The notes: a model not told the origin generated them from the sequence alone. Positions 1 to 9,304 are shown, numbered from the stretch's first letter. The stretch is 64,000 bases of DNA from Acididesulfobacillus acetoxydans (GCF_902729405.1 NZ_LR746496.1:124001-188000), one strand, 5' to 3'. Numbers and translations: made by a program.

Positions 1-841
1 AACGAAACTCCTTCAGCAAACGAAAGCCCTTGATTTCACCGGTGCGGCGGATATGAATGCGCGGCCCGGTACAAGGGTACATCGTCTCCCCCACCCGAAT
101 GTGTTCGTCATCCGCGAAACAAATAGGCAGATCCGCTTTGATCAGTTGGTGAACTCTCTGTTCCACCAGGTCCAGATCAATATCCGGTTTGAACTGAGAC
201 TCAAGGACAAAACCGTGCTTAATATCACTGTGGATCTCCGGTTTATCAAGACCCATCTCTTCCAGAATCATAGAAGTCAAATCTTCCGCACTGTGTGCCA
301 TCCGGCGATACTTAATCGACTCGAAGACGATATCGGTGATTCCTTTGGGTTCCGGTCCAAAGACCGTAGGGCGCATGACGATCACTTCCTCGCCCACCCC
401 GATCAGGACCTCCGCGTTGACGTTCAAAAAGGGATAGACCAAATCGAAATGCTCGACGACCACCCGGTGCCCTTTCATGATGGCCGCCTTAATGGCATCG
501 GCAATCATCCAGGGCTGGGTAAAAGCGGATTCGAAACGGACATCCAAGTGATAGGTATGGCAGCGGAAATGCCCCCTCTGCGCATCTTCCAGAAGAGGAA
601 GCGGACGGACATTGATCCCGTCGTCATCATTTGTCAATTCAAGACCCGGGAACATGCCCCGAATGAGCAGGGACTTTCCCGCCCCGGCATCCCCCAGAAA
701 GCCTATCAGTTTGTCTTCGGGGCTGAGGTAGCGCTGCTGCAGATTAGTTCCCAGAAAAAGCAGGCGTTTCTTTCCCCGTGGCGCAAAATAAACCGCTTGC
801 ATCAGATGCTCATGCACAAAGGTCGTGGCCAAAACTCCCAC
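1..841 (-). CDS. P-loop protein of the 'alanine-tRNA synthetase second additional domain' family (3' end outside window)
   Basis: The frame is open from a GTG at 841 to the window edge (280 codons), so the C-terminus is missing. I translated it by hand from the reverse strand. An AGGGAG ribosome binding site lies about 9 bases before the GTG. Around residue 50 there is a Walker A motif, GDAGAGKS, followed by MFPGLELTNDDDG. The sequence resembles clostridial proteins annotated as 'alanine-tRNA synthetase second additional domain-containing', which carry this P-loop but are not synthetases. Their biochemical role is unknown to me. The match rests on memory of the family, not on an alignment. 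There is no obvious operon partner: the gene upstream is a decayed permease. Confidence 0.6.
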   Translation of the reverse strand, partial: MGVLATTFVHEHLMQAVYFAPRGKKRLLFLGTNLQQRYLSPEDKLIGFLGDAGAGKSLLIRGMFPGLELTNDDDGINVRPLPLLEDAQRGHFRCHTYHLDVRFESAFTQPWMIADAIKAAIMKGHRVVVEHFDLVYPFLNVNAEVLIGVGEEVIVMRPTVFGPEPKGITDIVFESIKYRRMAHSAEDLTSMILEEMGLDKPEIHSDIKHGFVLESQFKPDIDLDLVEQRVHQLIKADLPICFADDEHIRVGETMYPCTGPRIHIRRTGEIKGFRLLKEFR

Positions 842-928
842 CTACTTTCTCCCTTATTGTAGACAGGAATTCGCGTTTTGAAAAGCGTCCCTTTCAATTT
901 TCCTTTTCATGCAAGATCCTGCGGACCT

Positions 929-1112
929 TTAAACCAATTTGCAAATTAAGCCGATTTTCCGCCGACTTAAGGCTGAGACCCCGGATGGATCCATTTTCGT
1001 GAGCAGCGGGACGAGGATCGTCGCGCCGAACGAAAACATGTTGAAAAGACAAAGGCACCGCTTTACTGAGCGGAGGGACATCTTCAATGTCATAGATCTT
1101 TTTCATCAGCAT
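929..1112 (-). pseudogene. Uracil/xanthine permease N-terminal remnant (frameshifted, truncated)
   Basis: The remnant starts with a good GAGGGGG ribosome binding site and ATG. It reads MKKIYDIEDVPPLSKAVP then SFQHVF, the typical N-terminus of nucleobase:cation symporters of the UraA/PbuX (NCS2) family. The next expected residues, FGATILVPLLTKMDPS, are present but in another frame, so about 5 bases appear deleted near 1040. The shifted frame stops at 929, before the second membrane helix of a protein that is normally about 430 residues. Only about the first 45 residues survive. It lies next to a xanthine dehydrogenase remnant, suggesting a decayed purine-use locus. An assembly collapse is an alternative to real decay. 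Confidence 0.75.
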
Positions 1113-1335
1113 TTCCAGACCCCCTCAAAAAATAACTTGGGTTCCTTCCTGCTCTTACCGGCTGTCCTTCCCCTGGCGACAGTGAACACCGTACTCAAAC
1201 CCTCATAAGCATACCCCCTTATCGCTCGCTGCCCTGCCAACAGAGCATCGGGGCCGGCGGGGAGGATCGGAGGACAACCCGGCACATCTTTGCCGGACCC
1301 CTTTTACCTCCCCGGGAAACCTTCCTAAAAACCCG
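1113..1335. other. Gene-free spacer between two decayed genes
   Basis: This spacer would be the 5' leader of the permease remnant. I looked for a purine, xanthine or guanidine riboswitch because such leaders are common before NCS2 permeases. I could not recognise conserved cores. Nothing else is supported here. Confidence 0.4.
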
Positions 1336-1818
1336 TCACCCTTCCAGGGGCTTGAAGATAAAACCGCAGTAATCTTCGCCTACCCCCTCCCGGACCACAT
1401 CGACCGCAGCGCGCACTTTCATTCCGAATTCGGGTTGATCGACCTCGAGCTGCCCGGCCACCCTGAGGCCATTCGCGAACTGCACGATGCCGAAACCGAG
1501 AGAGGGTTTCATATAGCCTTCCGGCAGGTTGTAAACTTTGGTCCAGGTGAGCAGGACTGCCTCTCCGCGCAAAGGGACCTCCGCAAAATCCCGGCTCCCG
1601 CATTTACGATAGACATAGTGGAAAGGATGATGGAGTTCTCCGCACCGCCTCCCCCAGTCCGCGAGCCCCAAAAGGCCCGTCACCACCACGGTGATATCCG
1701 CCCGGGAAATACCGAAGGCCTTGGCCATTAAATTCCGTACCGCAAAAGGAGACTGGGCCGAGGACCAAATCTTGACTTTGGGCGAATAAGGATCCGCCTG
1801 GACAATCACGACGTGCAA
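1336..1818 (-). pseudogene. Chimeric remnant: xanthine dehydrogenase Mo-subunit fragment joined to a zinc-ribbon/OB-fold (DUF35-type) protein
   Basis: The 160-codon frame is open but composite. Residues 1-46, including SPFAVRNLMAKAFGISRADI, match the molybdopterin-binding subunit of xanthine dehydrogenase/aldehyde oxidase family enzymes, which are normally over 700 residues. From about residue 70 the sequence (RKCGSRDFAEVPL, then TWTKVYNLPEGYMKPSLGFG) is that of the small DUF35 proteins, which pair a zinc ribbon with an OB-fold and accompany thiolases. A Tyr sits where the second Cys pair of the ribbon would usually start, so zinc binding is doubtful. The first codon is TTG with no clear ribosome binding site. 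I infer a deletion that fused two unrelated genes; expression as a functional protein is unlikely but not excluded. Confidence 0.6.
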
Positions 1819-1865
1819 GGCCTTATAGGATCAATGTCTCAGTGAAGAATAAGTTCAACAACGCG

Positions 1866-1904
1866 GCGTAGGGCTCACCTATATCTCACAGGTGAGCCCT
1901 ACGC
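1866..1904 (-). terminator. Strong 15-bp hairpin after aacS
   Basis: There is a perfect 15-bp inverted repeat (arms 1866-1880 and 1890-1904) with a 9-base loop, 38 bases beyond the aacS stop. No good T-run follows on either strand, so it may be a weak bidirectional terminator or a 3'-end stabiliser. Confidence 0.55.
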
Positions 1905-1941
1905 TTGACCTCATCTTCTCGCAAATTCCTTGACCGAATGC

Positions 1942-4149
1942 TTACTCCATTTGCAATTCCGGCAGATCCCGATACAATTCCAGTGCTTCCGGATTCCCTA
2001 ACGCCTCCCGGTTCAGCACCGGCTCGTTGTGGATGATATTGTAGACCGCCAGCTCCACTTTTTTACCGTTCATGGTATAAGGAATATCCGCGATTTGCAG
2101 GATCTTGGCCGGGACGTGCCGGGGTGTGGTATTTTCCCGGATAACCCTCTTGATTTTTTCTTTAAGGGCCTCAGTCAGATGCGCTTCGGGTTCCGCCAGT
2201 TTAACAAACAGGATGACCCTAATATCGTTGTCCCACTTTTGCCCGATCACCAAACTGTCCAGAACCTCAGGCAAACTCTCCACCGGCCGATAGATCTCCG
2301 CGGTTCCGATTCTCACCCCGCCGGGATTCAATGTTGCATCCGAACGCCCATAGACAATCACGCCGCCGGAATCTGTGATCTCGATGAAATCCCCATGGCG
2401 CCAGACGCCCGGATAGACGCCGAAGTACGCTTTCTCATACCTCCTCCTTTCCGGATCATTCCAGAAATAGATCGGCTGAGCGGGGAAAGGCGCACTGCAG
2501 ACCAATTCCCCTTTCTGTTCCAGCAGCGGTTTCCCCTCGGGATCATAACTCTCGACCTTCATCCCCAAACCGCGGCACTGTACTTCGCCGGCAATCACCG
2601 GCCCCGTAGGATTGCCCAGACCGAAACAGGAAACCAAATCCGTTCCCCCGGTGATGGAAGAGAGACAGAGATCCTGTTTTATCTCCCGGTAAACATAGCG
2701 GAATCCTTCCACCGGTAAGGGTGAGCCGGTGGATAAGATCATTCTCAGAGTGCTTAGGTCATAGCGGGTACCCGGCTTAACCCCGGCGTTTTCCAAGGAG
2801 GCTAAGTATTTGGCGCTCGTACCGAACACGGTAATCCCCTCATCTTGCACAAGCTGCCAGAGCACCCCCGGATCCGGATAGAACGGTGAACCGTCATACA
2901 AGACCAGCGTCGCCCCCACCCCCAGGCCGCCGACCAGCCAATTCCACATCATCCAGCTGCAGGTGGTAAAATAGAAAAAAACATCCTCCCGCCGCAAATC
3001 CGTGTGCAGCAGATGTTCCTTGCGGTGCTGAAGCAGCAACCCCCCGGCCCCGTGCACGATCCCCTTCGGCACGCCGGTCGTCCCCGAAGAGTACATGATG
3101 TAGACCGGATGGGCAAAGGGAAGCTGCGCAAACTCGATTCTGTCAATGCTTTCCGGACTCTGTTCATCCTCCGTACCCTGCGTAGTGCCTATAGTCTCTC
3201 TTCTCAGAGTACGGTTTTCATGCTCCGTACTTTCAGCACTGTTCGTACCTTTTACCTCTTCTGCCTTCTTCACGCTTCCCCAGTTCTTCACGTTCTCTGC
3301 GCCCCAAGTCCCCTCCGGGTCTGAACTCCCTCCTCTCTTCCCACGTTCTGCGCTTTCCGTACCCGCTGTATTTTCCCGACGCTTCACGCCGCCTTCCGCG
3401 AGGAAATCCGCATAAAACAACGCCTTCGGTATCTCCGCTAAAGCAGAGTTTACTTTAGAGTCTCTAAGATAAGGAACAATGATAACCTGTTCGATACTGG
3501 GAATCGCTTTGAGAAGCTCCTGCACTTTCCCCAAGGAATCATGTTCTTTCCCATTGTAATAATAGCCGTTGGCACTAAAGAGAACCTTAGGCTGAATCTG
3601 GCCGAAACGATCCAGCACCCCTTTGATGCCAAAATCCGGTGAACAGGAAGACCAGACCGCTCCGATACTGGTCGCGGCCAGCATGGCCACCACGGTCTCC
3701 ATGAGATTAGGCATAAATCCGGCCACGCGATCCCCCACCGTCACCCCTATCCGGCGCAGAGCCCGGCTCAGCCTCGCTACCTCATGATAGAGTTCCGCAT
3801 AGCTCTTACGCACTGCCTCAGTGGCTTCTCCTTTGAAGATGAGCGCAGTATGGTCATCACGAAAGCGCAGGAGGTTCTCCGCAAAGTTCAGGGTTGCTCC
3901 TGTAAACCAACGGGCATTCAACATGTCCTCTCCGTTCGTTAAGACCTCCTCATACGGTTGGGAAGCGATAAGACCCCCGAATTCCCACATGGCGGCCCAG
4001 AAAGAGGGTATCTCCGTGATGGACCACTGATACAACTCATCATAGTTCTTGAGGGCCAGAGCGAATTTAACATTGACGAATTCACGGAAACGCGTCATGT
4101 TCGCCTTCTTCACCCGCTCCCCTGATGGCTGCCACAATATCTCTTTCAT
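1942..4149 (-). CDS. aacS: Acetoacetate-CoA ligase (acetoacetyl-CoA synthetase) with a low-complexity insertion
   Basis: This enzyme activates acetoacetate to acetoacetyl-CoA with ATP through an acyl-AMP intermediate. The N-terminus (ILWQPSGERVKKANMTRF) and the AMP-binding core are typical of acetoacetyl-CoA synthetases. The nucleotide-binding motif YSSGTTGVPKG lies at about residues 353-363. The C-terminal NGKK near residue 693 holds the expected catalytic lysine. The protein is 735 residues, against about 650 for the family. The excess is a hydrophilic segment at residues 256-333, rich in Glu, Gly, Ser, Thr and Arg, inserted just before the YSSGTTG motif. Flanking domains are intact, so the enzyme is probably active. 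It appears monocistronic and could feed acetoacetate into butyrate or acetyl-CoA metabolism. Confidence 0.9.
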   Translation of the reverse strand: MKEILWQPSGERVKKANMTRFREFVNVKFALALKNYDELYQWSITEIPSFWAAMWEFGGLIASQPYEEVLTNGEDMLNARWFTGATLNFAENLLRFRDDHTALIFKGEATEAVRKSYAELYHEVARLSRALRRIGVTVGDRVAGFMPNLMETVVAMLAATSIGAVWSSCSPDFGIKGVLDRFGQIQPKVLFSANGYYYNGKEHDSLGKVQELLKAIPSIEQVIIVPYLRDSKVNSALAEIPKALFYADFLAEGGVKRRENTAGTESAERGKRGGSSDPEGTWGAENVKNWGSVKKAEEVKGTNSAESTEHENRTLRRETIGTTQGTEDEQSPESIDRIEFAQLPFAHPVYIMYSSGTTGVPKGIVHGAGGLLLQHRKEHLLHTDLRREDVFFYFTTCSWMMWNWLVGGLGVGATLVLYDGSPFYPDPGVLWQLVQDEGITVFGTSAKYLASLENAGVKPGTRYDLSTLRMILSTGSPLPVEGFRYVYREIKQDLCLSSITGGTDLVSCFGLGNPTGPVIAGEVQCRGLGMKVESYDPEGKPLLEQKGELVCSAPFPAQPIYFWNDPERRRYEKAYFGVYPGVWRHGDFIEITDSGGVIVYGRSDATLNPGGVRIGTAEIYRPVESLPEVLDSLVIGQKWDNDIRVILFVKLAEPEAHLTEALKEKIKRVIRENTTPRHVPAKILQIADIPYTMNGKKVELAVYNIIHNEPVLNREALGNPEALELYRDLPELQME

Positions 4150-4312
4150 TCCTCAACCCCCTCAGTTTGGTACTAAGAATTCAACTGTTGTAAAAATTCA
4201 GTTATCGCTCCCTGGTGCTCCACTCCCTGTGTCTCCCCCGGCTCCGTGTGTGACACAAATTGATCTGGTATAATAACACGCAAGAACCGGAACCACCAAA
4301 GGAGTTCAAAAA

Positions 4313-5875
4313 ATGACCACTTTTATTTTACCACAATCTTTCCTGGAGCGCATGTCGGCTTTGCTGGGCGCGGAGTATCCCGCTTTTGCCGCCTCCTACG
4401 AATCCCCCCGCACCAACGGACTTCGGATCAATACCCTGAAACTCACTTCCGAGGCTTTTCTGCAGCGCGGACTCTTCACCCTTGACCCCATCCCTTGGGT
4501 GAAAGACGGCTTTTACTATGACTACACCGAGCAGCTGGGGCAGCATCCTTACCACACGGCGGGGGTTTACTACCTGCAGGAGCCTTCGGCCATGGCTGCC
4601 GTCACCTATCTGGACCCCCGACCCGGTGAACGGATCCTGGACTTGGCCGCCGCACCCGGCGGGAAATCCACGCAGATCGCTTCTTTACTGCAGCAAAGAG
4701 GGCTCCTCTGGGCCAATGAAATCAACCCTTCGCGCGCCCGGGTCCTGGCTCTGAACCTAGACCGCTGGGGATCTTGCAACACGATCGTTTCCAATGAATC
4801 TCCTCAGCATTTGGCGGAACGTCTGCCCGGATATTTCGACCGTTTGCTCCTTGACGCACCCTGTTCGGGGGAAGGAATGTTCCGCAAAGACCCCTCCGCC
4901 GTGCGCGAATGGTCTCCTGAGAGTGTCCGGGCCTGCGCTCAACGCCAAACTCTGATCCTGGAGTCGGCCGCCCGTTTGCTCAAGCCCGGAGGGCGCTTGG
5001 TTTATTCCACTTGCACCTTCTCTCCCGCTGAAAACGAACAGACTATCCTCAACTTCCTGGCCAAGCATCCGGAATTCTCCCCCTTGGAACTATCTGATCC
5101 GGCACCCGATTTTATCCATTCCCCTCAGCTGCCCGGAGCGGTTCGCCTCTATCCCCATCGTCTCCGGGGAGAAGGACACTTTGTCGCTGTCCTGCGCAAA
5201 GAAGCCTCTGTGAGCACCTCTCGGCGCGATAGCCGTTCTGAAGATGCTTCCCGGTGCCAGCGACGCTCTGAGAATATCTCCTTGGGACGCCCACACTCCA
5301 CTGAATTCGCTGTTCGTGGGTCACGCCGTACGCGCTTCGACGAGTTTCCCCAAGTGTCAGATCAGAAGAAACCTGGCAATTTACCCCGTACGTCGACCCG
5401 CACGCAATCCCGCGCCGGATCTGCGCTTTCCGGTCAGGAAGCATTTTTCTCCTTTGCCGGGGCCATCTTCCCTCACGATCTCTCTGCCATCTTATCGCTT
5501 CTTCCCGGTGCATCCAACCCAAGCTCTTACCTCCACTTCGGCAGCCACCTCTACTTAAACCCCGCCCCGGAGGTCTCCCTGGAGGGACTGCATATCGTCC
5601 GGCCCGGACTCCATCTGGGCGAAGTGAAACCCGGCCGTTTTCAGCCGGGTCAAGCGCTCGCTCATACGCTGAGCCCTCAAGACGTTTCCTGTTATCTATC
5701 CCTGTCGCCGTCCGATCCGCGCCTTCGGCTGTACCTGCGTGGAGAGTCGTGGACAGAACCCGGCCCGGACGGCTGGATGCTCGTTGGGGTCGATGAGTTC
5801 CCCCTGGGCTGGGCCAAGAAAGTTGCCGGACAAATCAAAAACCACTACCCCAAAGAACTTCGAACGAATCATTAA
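4313..5875 (+). CDS. rsmF: RsmF/RsmB-family rRNA (cytosine-C5)-methyltransferase with a low-complexity insertion
   Basis: This is an S-adenosylmethionine-dependent m5C methyltransferase of the NOL1/NOP2/Sun family. The SAM-binding motif DLAAAPGGKST is at about residues 110-120. The two family cysteines are present: Cys184 in DAPCSGEGMFRKDP (release) and Cys234 in YSTCTFSPAENE (catalytic). The C-terminal part matches the RsmF C-terminal domains, ending in a PUA-like region. Residues 300-375 form an Arg/Ser-rich, low-complexity stretch between the catalytic domain and the C-terminal domain, absent in typical homologs. The ribosome binding site AAAGGAG lies about 8 bases before the ATG. The exact rRNA target cannot be told from sequence. 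The gene is divergent from aacS. Confidence 0.87.
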   Translation: MTTFILPQSFLERMSALLGAEYPAFAASYESPRTNGLRINTLKLTSEAFLQRGLFTLDPIPWVKDGFYYDYTEQLGQHPYHTAGVYYLQEPSAMAAVTYLDPRPGERILDLAAAPGGKSTQIASLLQQRGLLWANEINPSRARVLALNLDRWGSCNTIVSNESPQHLAERLPGYFDRLLLDAPCSGEGMFRKDPSAVREWSPESVRACAQRQTLILESAARLLKPGGRLVYSTCTFSPAENEQTILNFLAKHPEFSPLELSDPAPDFIHSPQLPGAVRLYPHRLRGEGHFVAVLRKEASVSTSRRDSRSEDASRCQRRSENISLGRPHSTEFAVRGSRRTRFDEFPQVSDQKKPGNLPRTSTRTQSRAGSALSGQEAFFSFAGAIFPHDLSAILSLLPGASNPSSYLHFGSHLYLNPAPEVSLEGLHIVRPGLHLGEVKPGRFQPGQALAHTLSPQDVSCYLSLSPSDPRLRLYLRGESWTEPGPDGWMLVGVDEFPLGWAKKVAGQIKNHYPKELRTNH

Positions 5876-6062
5876 GCTTATCTGGCCCCTCTGCAAGAGG
5901 GGATACCCCGTAATCTGCCGAATGGCCCGGTAGAGTGGGCGCAGAAAATACCCATCACGTGCTGATTGCTCTCTACAGCCTACCCGCGCTATACTATACT
6001 TAGGCTTGAGAAGCATTTAACTTTGAACTTAGAAAAACATTTAGATGGAGGCGGCGTAACCC

Positions 6063-6953
6063 ATGAAAAAACTTGTACGCTTTGATTGGGCGATGAAATA
6101 TATACTGCGGAACAAGGCAAACTTCGATGTATTGGAAGCTTTTTTGTCCAACTTGCTGAAAGAAAATATCACAGTCAAAGGTATCCTCGAAAGCGAAAGC
6201 AACCGGGAGCAGGAAAACCGGAAATTCAACCGGGTTGATTTAAAATGTATTGACTCCCAAGGAAGGCAAATTATCATTGAGATACAGAACCAGCGCGAAG
6301 TGGATTACCTGCAAAGAATGCTATGGGGAACATCCAAGGCCGTAGTGGAAAGCATAGAGCTTGGCAGTAATTATAGCGAAGTGGTGAAGATCATCTCCAT
6401 CAGCATCCTCTACCATACCATGCGTTTAGATGAAAAGGAAAATACCGATTTCATTTATTATGGTACCACAGAGATGGTGGGACTCCACACCAAAAAACCG
6501 CTTGCCTTGCATGGAACATCGCCGCTGGGAGTGGACCAACCCAGCATAACCCGCAAAAACGTCTTCCCGGAGTATTACATGATCTATGTCGAGAAATTTG
6601 AAGACATGATCAATGAGGACATAGACGAGTGGGTCTATTTCTTCAAACACGGGGCGATCCGGGATGACTTTAAATCCCCGGGGATTCTACTGGCAGCCAA
6701 AAAACTGGGCTACCTGATGATGGATGAAAAAGAGAGACGTGCCTATGATGACTACCTGGCTTACCTGGGCTATGAGATGGGCTTGCTGGATACAGCGAAA
6801 ACAGACGGTAGAGCGGAAGGTAGAGCGGAAGGCATGATTGAGGTTGCCGGAGAAATGATCAAGATGGGAATGACGGCAGAACAAATACAACAAGCAACTA
6901 AGCTTCCATTGACTGCCATTGAGGAATTGGCCAAGGATACAAACGGGTTCTGA
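6063..6953 (+). CDS. Rpn-family recombination-promoting nuclease / PD-(D/E)XK transposase-like protein
   Basis: The 296-residue protein matches the Rpn/YhgA-like (PD-(D/E)XK) family throughout: FDWAMKYILRNKANFDVLEAFL near the start, VDLKCIDSQGRQIIIEIQNQ carrying the likely catalytic D...E-x-Q core around residues 60-77, and a variable C-terminal tail with a duplicated GRAEGRAEG. Rpn proteins are DNases that stimulate RecA-independent recombination. No terminal inverted repeats or other transposon parts were seen, so it is probably a single-copy Rpn gene rather than an active element. An AGGCGG-type site precedes the ATG. Confidence 0.85.
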   Translation: MKKLVRFDWAMKYILRNKANFDVLEAFLSNLLKENITVKGILESESNREQENRKFNRVDLKCIDSQGRQIIIEIQNQREVDYLQRMLWGTSKAVVESIELGSNYSEVVKIISISILYHTMRLDEKENTDFIYYGTTEMVGLHTKKPLALHGTSPLGVDQPSITRKNVFPEYYMIYVEKFEDMINEDIDEWVYFFKHGAIRDDFKSPGILLAAKKLGYLMMDEKERRAYDDYLAYLGYEMGLLDTAKTDGRAEGRAEGMIEVAGEMIKMGMTAEQIQQATKLPLTAIEELAKDTNGF

Positions 6954-7121
6954 CAAAGGTATTTTTGTGGCGACACCTCAGGCTGGGAGAAAAGGGAAAC
7001 CGCCGGCGGGGTGGAGGCCTGAGTACGTGGTCTGAAAAGATTACGGTTTGGGGTATGAACCTGCATACTTGATCGCCACTGAGGCCGCACCACAACGCCG
7101 AATGTACATAAGCACCTAGAT

Positions 7122-7151
7122 TTGACGTGCAGATGTCGAATATCCTATACT
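7122..7151 (+). promoter_or_regulatory. Sigma-A-type promoter before the Uma2 gene
   Basis: TTGACG (7122-7127) is followed after 18 bases by TATACT (7146-7151). A second perfect TATAAT is at 7173-7178, but without a good -35 box. Confidence 0.5.
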
Positions 7152-7212
7152 TTCCCTTAATTCCAGATATGGTATAATATCTGCAAGGAGTTGTTTTAAG
7201 GGAGGAGAAAGC

Positions 7213-7791
7213 ATGTCCTTACCGCAAGAGCAAGGAAAATACTCTTACGCCGACTATCTCACCTGGCCGGAAGGCCAACGATGGGAGATTATTGACGGCA
7301 TCGCCTGCATGCAGGCTGCACCCTCTCCCAGGCACCAAGAAATACTTATGGAATTGTCCAAGCAAATCGCAGTCTATTTAACCGGAAAACCTTGCAAAGT
7401 CTATCCGGCCCCTTTCTCGGTGCGATTAGCGGAAAACGGCGAAGAAAAAAACGAGGACATAAAAAAAGTCGTTGAACCGGACATTACCGTGGTCTGTGAC
7501 AAAACTAAAATTGATGCCTTAGGCTGTCACGGCGCTCCCGATCTGATTGTGGAAATTCTGTCACCCTCCTCCGTGAAAATGGACAGGCTGATCAAATTCA
7601 ATACATATGAAAAAGCCGGAGTCAAGGAATATTGGCTCGTTGAACCCGAGGGAAAGCTTGTCACAGTCTTTATCCTTCAGGAGGACCTCAGATATGGCCG
7701 GCCGGAAATATATACGGACGATGACACCGTAAAAGTATCTATTTTTTCGGATCTCTCCATCGATCTAAAACCCGTATTTGAGAGTGTCTAA
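7213..7791 (+). CDS. Uma2-family (DUF820) PD-(D/E)XK endonuclease-like protein
   Basis: The 192-residue protein has the Uma2 architecture: an N-terminal YSYADYLTWPEGQRWEIIDG segment, then VEPDITVVCD around residues 92-101, PDLIVEILSPSS around 113-124, and KAGVKEYWLVEP near 140. These supply the D...E-x-L core of the restriction-endonuclease fold. The family is abundant in cyanobacteria and some Firmicutes, and its cellular role is not established. The gene is preceded by GGGAGGAG and its own promoter. It lies next to another nuclease-fold gene (Rpn), but a separate promoter indicates separate transcription. Confidence 0.85.
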   Translation: MSLPQEQGKYSYADYLTWPEGQRWEIIDGIACMQAAPSPRHQEILMELSKQIAVYLTGKPCKVYPAPFSVRLAENGEEKNEDIKKVVEPDITVVCDKTKIDALGCHGAPDLIVEILSPSSVKMDRLIKFNTYEKAGVKEYWLVEPEGKLVTVFILQEDLRYGRPEIYTDDDTVKVSIFSDLSIDLKPVFESV

Positions 7792-7807
7792 AGGCCTCGC
7801 TTAAGCC

Positions 7808-9067
7808 TTAGGTCAAAACTTTGGCCGCGCGTTCCATCAGATCACTATCCAAACTCTTGCCCGCGCCCTTCCGCATGAGCTCAAAAGCTTCACCCGGCGT
7901 CAGTGCCTTGCGGTAGGGCCGGTCTTCCGTCAGTGCCGTAAATATGTCCGCTATGGTCATGAGACGGCTGCCTGCGGATAGTTCCCCCGCCCCCAAGGCA
8001 AAGGGATAACCCGTGCCGTCCAAGCGCTCGTGATGATAAGCCGCCCACTGAACCAGCCGATTCGGGAACCCTGCCTCGCTCAACAGTCTGTACGTATAAT
8101 AGGTATGAGTTCGTATCACAGCGATCTCGGCCGGATCCAAAAATCCTTGCTTATCCAGTATCTTTCTCGGCACGGCCAACTTGCCCAAATCGTGTAAAAG
8201 CCCCGCCACTTTCATCTCATAGCAAGCCTCATCCCCCCAGCCCAATCCCCGCGCCAGCTGCAGAGCGGTTTCTGCCACTGCCTGCGAATGCCTGGAAGTA
8301 AATTCGCTCTTTTGATCGATCAGGTCGGCAAACGTTAGCGCCAAGTAATCGGTAAAGCCGGTTTCCAGCTTAGCGCCGGCGGCAAGCTCACTCCCGGGGA
8401 AAAGCACACCCAAACAAATTTGCAGCAGATCAGGCTGCTCCAGGTCCAACCAGAATGCTTCCCTCTCGGCCAGTCTCAAGAAAGCTGTCGCCGCCTCAGG
8501 ATATAACTGGCTTCCGGAAGCGCTCTGAACCCAGCGGATTACATCCTCCCGTTCTCGGCCCGTAAGCACCCCTCGCTTCAGGCGCACATCAACTCTGTCG
8601 GCCAAAGCCAGAATTCTTGCCGCTAAAGGAACTTGTTCGGCGGCTGCACCCAAGGCTCCCCACGCGGGGTCAGGAGCCTCATGATGAAAACGGACCGCCG
8701 GAGCTAAACTCTCCCCCGCAGGAAAACGTCCGACCAACCTTTCCCCCAAGAGGCAATGTTCAACCATGAGACGGGGGTCCCCGTGATAACGGCGAAAACC
8801 GCCCACCGCTCCGATGTCGTGCAAAAGCCCGGCCACTGTCACGTGCGTCAGGGCTTTCCGCGTCAAACCGAGTTCACGGCCCAAACCAAGCGCCATATAA
8901 CCCACGCGCTCACCGTGGCGTTTCCCAATCGGCAGTAGAAAGCCACGCCCAATCTCTTCATCCACAAGCGCCAAATCCAAAGCCCTAGAAAAAGCCCAAA
9001 GTCGTCGAACCTGAAAAGCCTCTTCACTCGTATTCTCAAGGCCCCTATTCTCAGTATCCATATTCAC
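7808..9067 (-). CDS. HD-GYP domain protein, putative cyclic-di-GMP phosphodiesterase with tandem HD domains
   Basis: Two HD domains are visible. The first (LLHDIGAVGGFRRYHGDP, about residues 85-100) has partly conserved metal ligands. The second is a full HD-GYP domain (LLHDLGKLAVPRKILDK near 290, then HHERLDGTGYP near 343, and DIFTALTEDRPYRK). HD-GYP enzymes usually hydrolyse c-di-GMP; no membrane segment is present, so it should be cytoplasmic. The gene is downstream of the globin-coupled sensor on the same strand, separated by a repeat-filled spacer, and the two may be cotranscribed. The only start with family-consistent length is the ATG at 9067. Confidence 0.82.
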   Translation of the reverse strand: MNMDTENRGLENTSEEAFQVRRLWAFSRALDLALVDEEIGRGFLLPIGKRHGERVGYMALGLGRELGLTRKALTHVTVAGLLHDIGAVGGFRRYHGDPRLMVEHCLLGERLVGRFPAGESLAPAVRFHHEAPDPAWGALGAAAEQVPLAARILALADRVDVRLKRGVLTGREREDVIRWVQSASGSQLYPEAATAFLRLAEREAFWLDLEQPDLLQICLGVLFPGSELAAGAKLETGFTDYLALTFADLIDQKSEFTSRHSQAVAETALQLARGLGWGDEACYEMKVAGLLHDLGKLAVPRKILDKQGFLDPAEIAVIRTHTYYTYRLLSEAGFPNRLVQWAAYHHERLDGTGYPFALGAGELSAGSRLMTIADIFTALTEDRPYRKALTPGEAFELMRKGAGKSLDSDLMERAAKVLT

Positions 9068-9092
9068 ACAATTTGCCTGGCGAAATCCATAT

Positions 9093-9304
9093 CCCCAGAA
9101 CCCATATCCTCATAATTCTTACCTTCAGAACTCATATCACGCCAGAACTCATACTCTCCGAACCCATATCCTCAGAACTCATACCCTGCGAACTCTTGCC
9201 CTCGGAACTCATATCCTCAGAACCTATACCCTCAGAACTCTTGCCATCGCAACCCATATCTTATCTTATCTTATCTCAGAATTCATGTTCTCAGATTCCA
9301 TACC
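9093..9304. repeat. Degenerate 15-bp tandem array (about 14 units)
   Basis: The unit is close to CTCAGAACTCATATC on the + strand. Units vary at 1-4 positions and one is 17 bp. The array begins directly after the stop codon of the globin-coupled sensor and ends just before the HD-GYP gene. Part of it reads as pentapeptides on the + strand, which I regard as a by-product. Confidence 0.8.

Noticed and set aside
53-862. 269-codon open frame on the + strand
   Set aside because: It is antisense to the minus-strand P-loop protein, which has a recognisable family and ribosome binding site.
6063-6953. Rpn-family gene as part of an insertion sequence
   Set aside because: No terminal inverted repeats, target duplication or partner transposase could be found around it.
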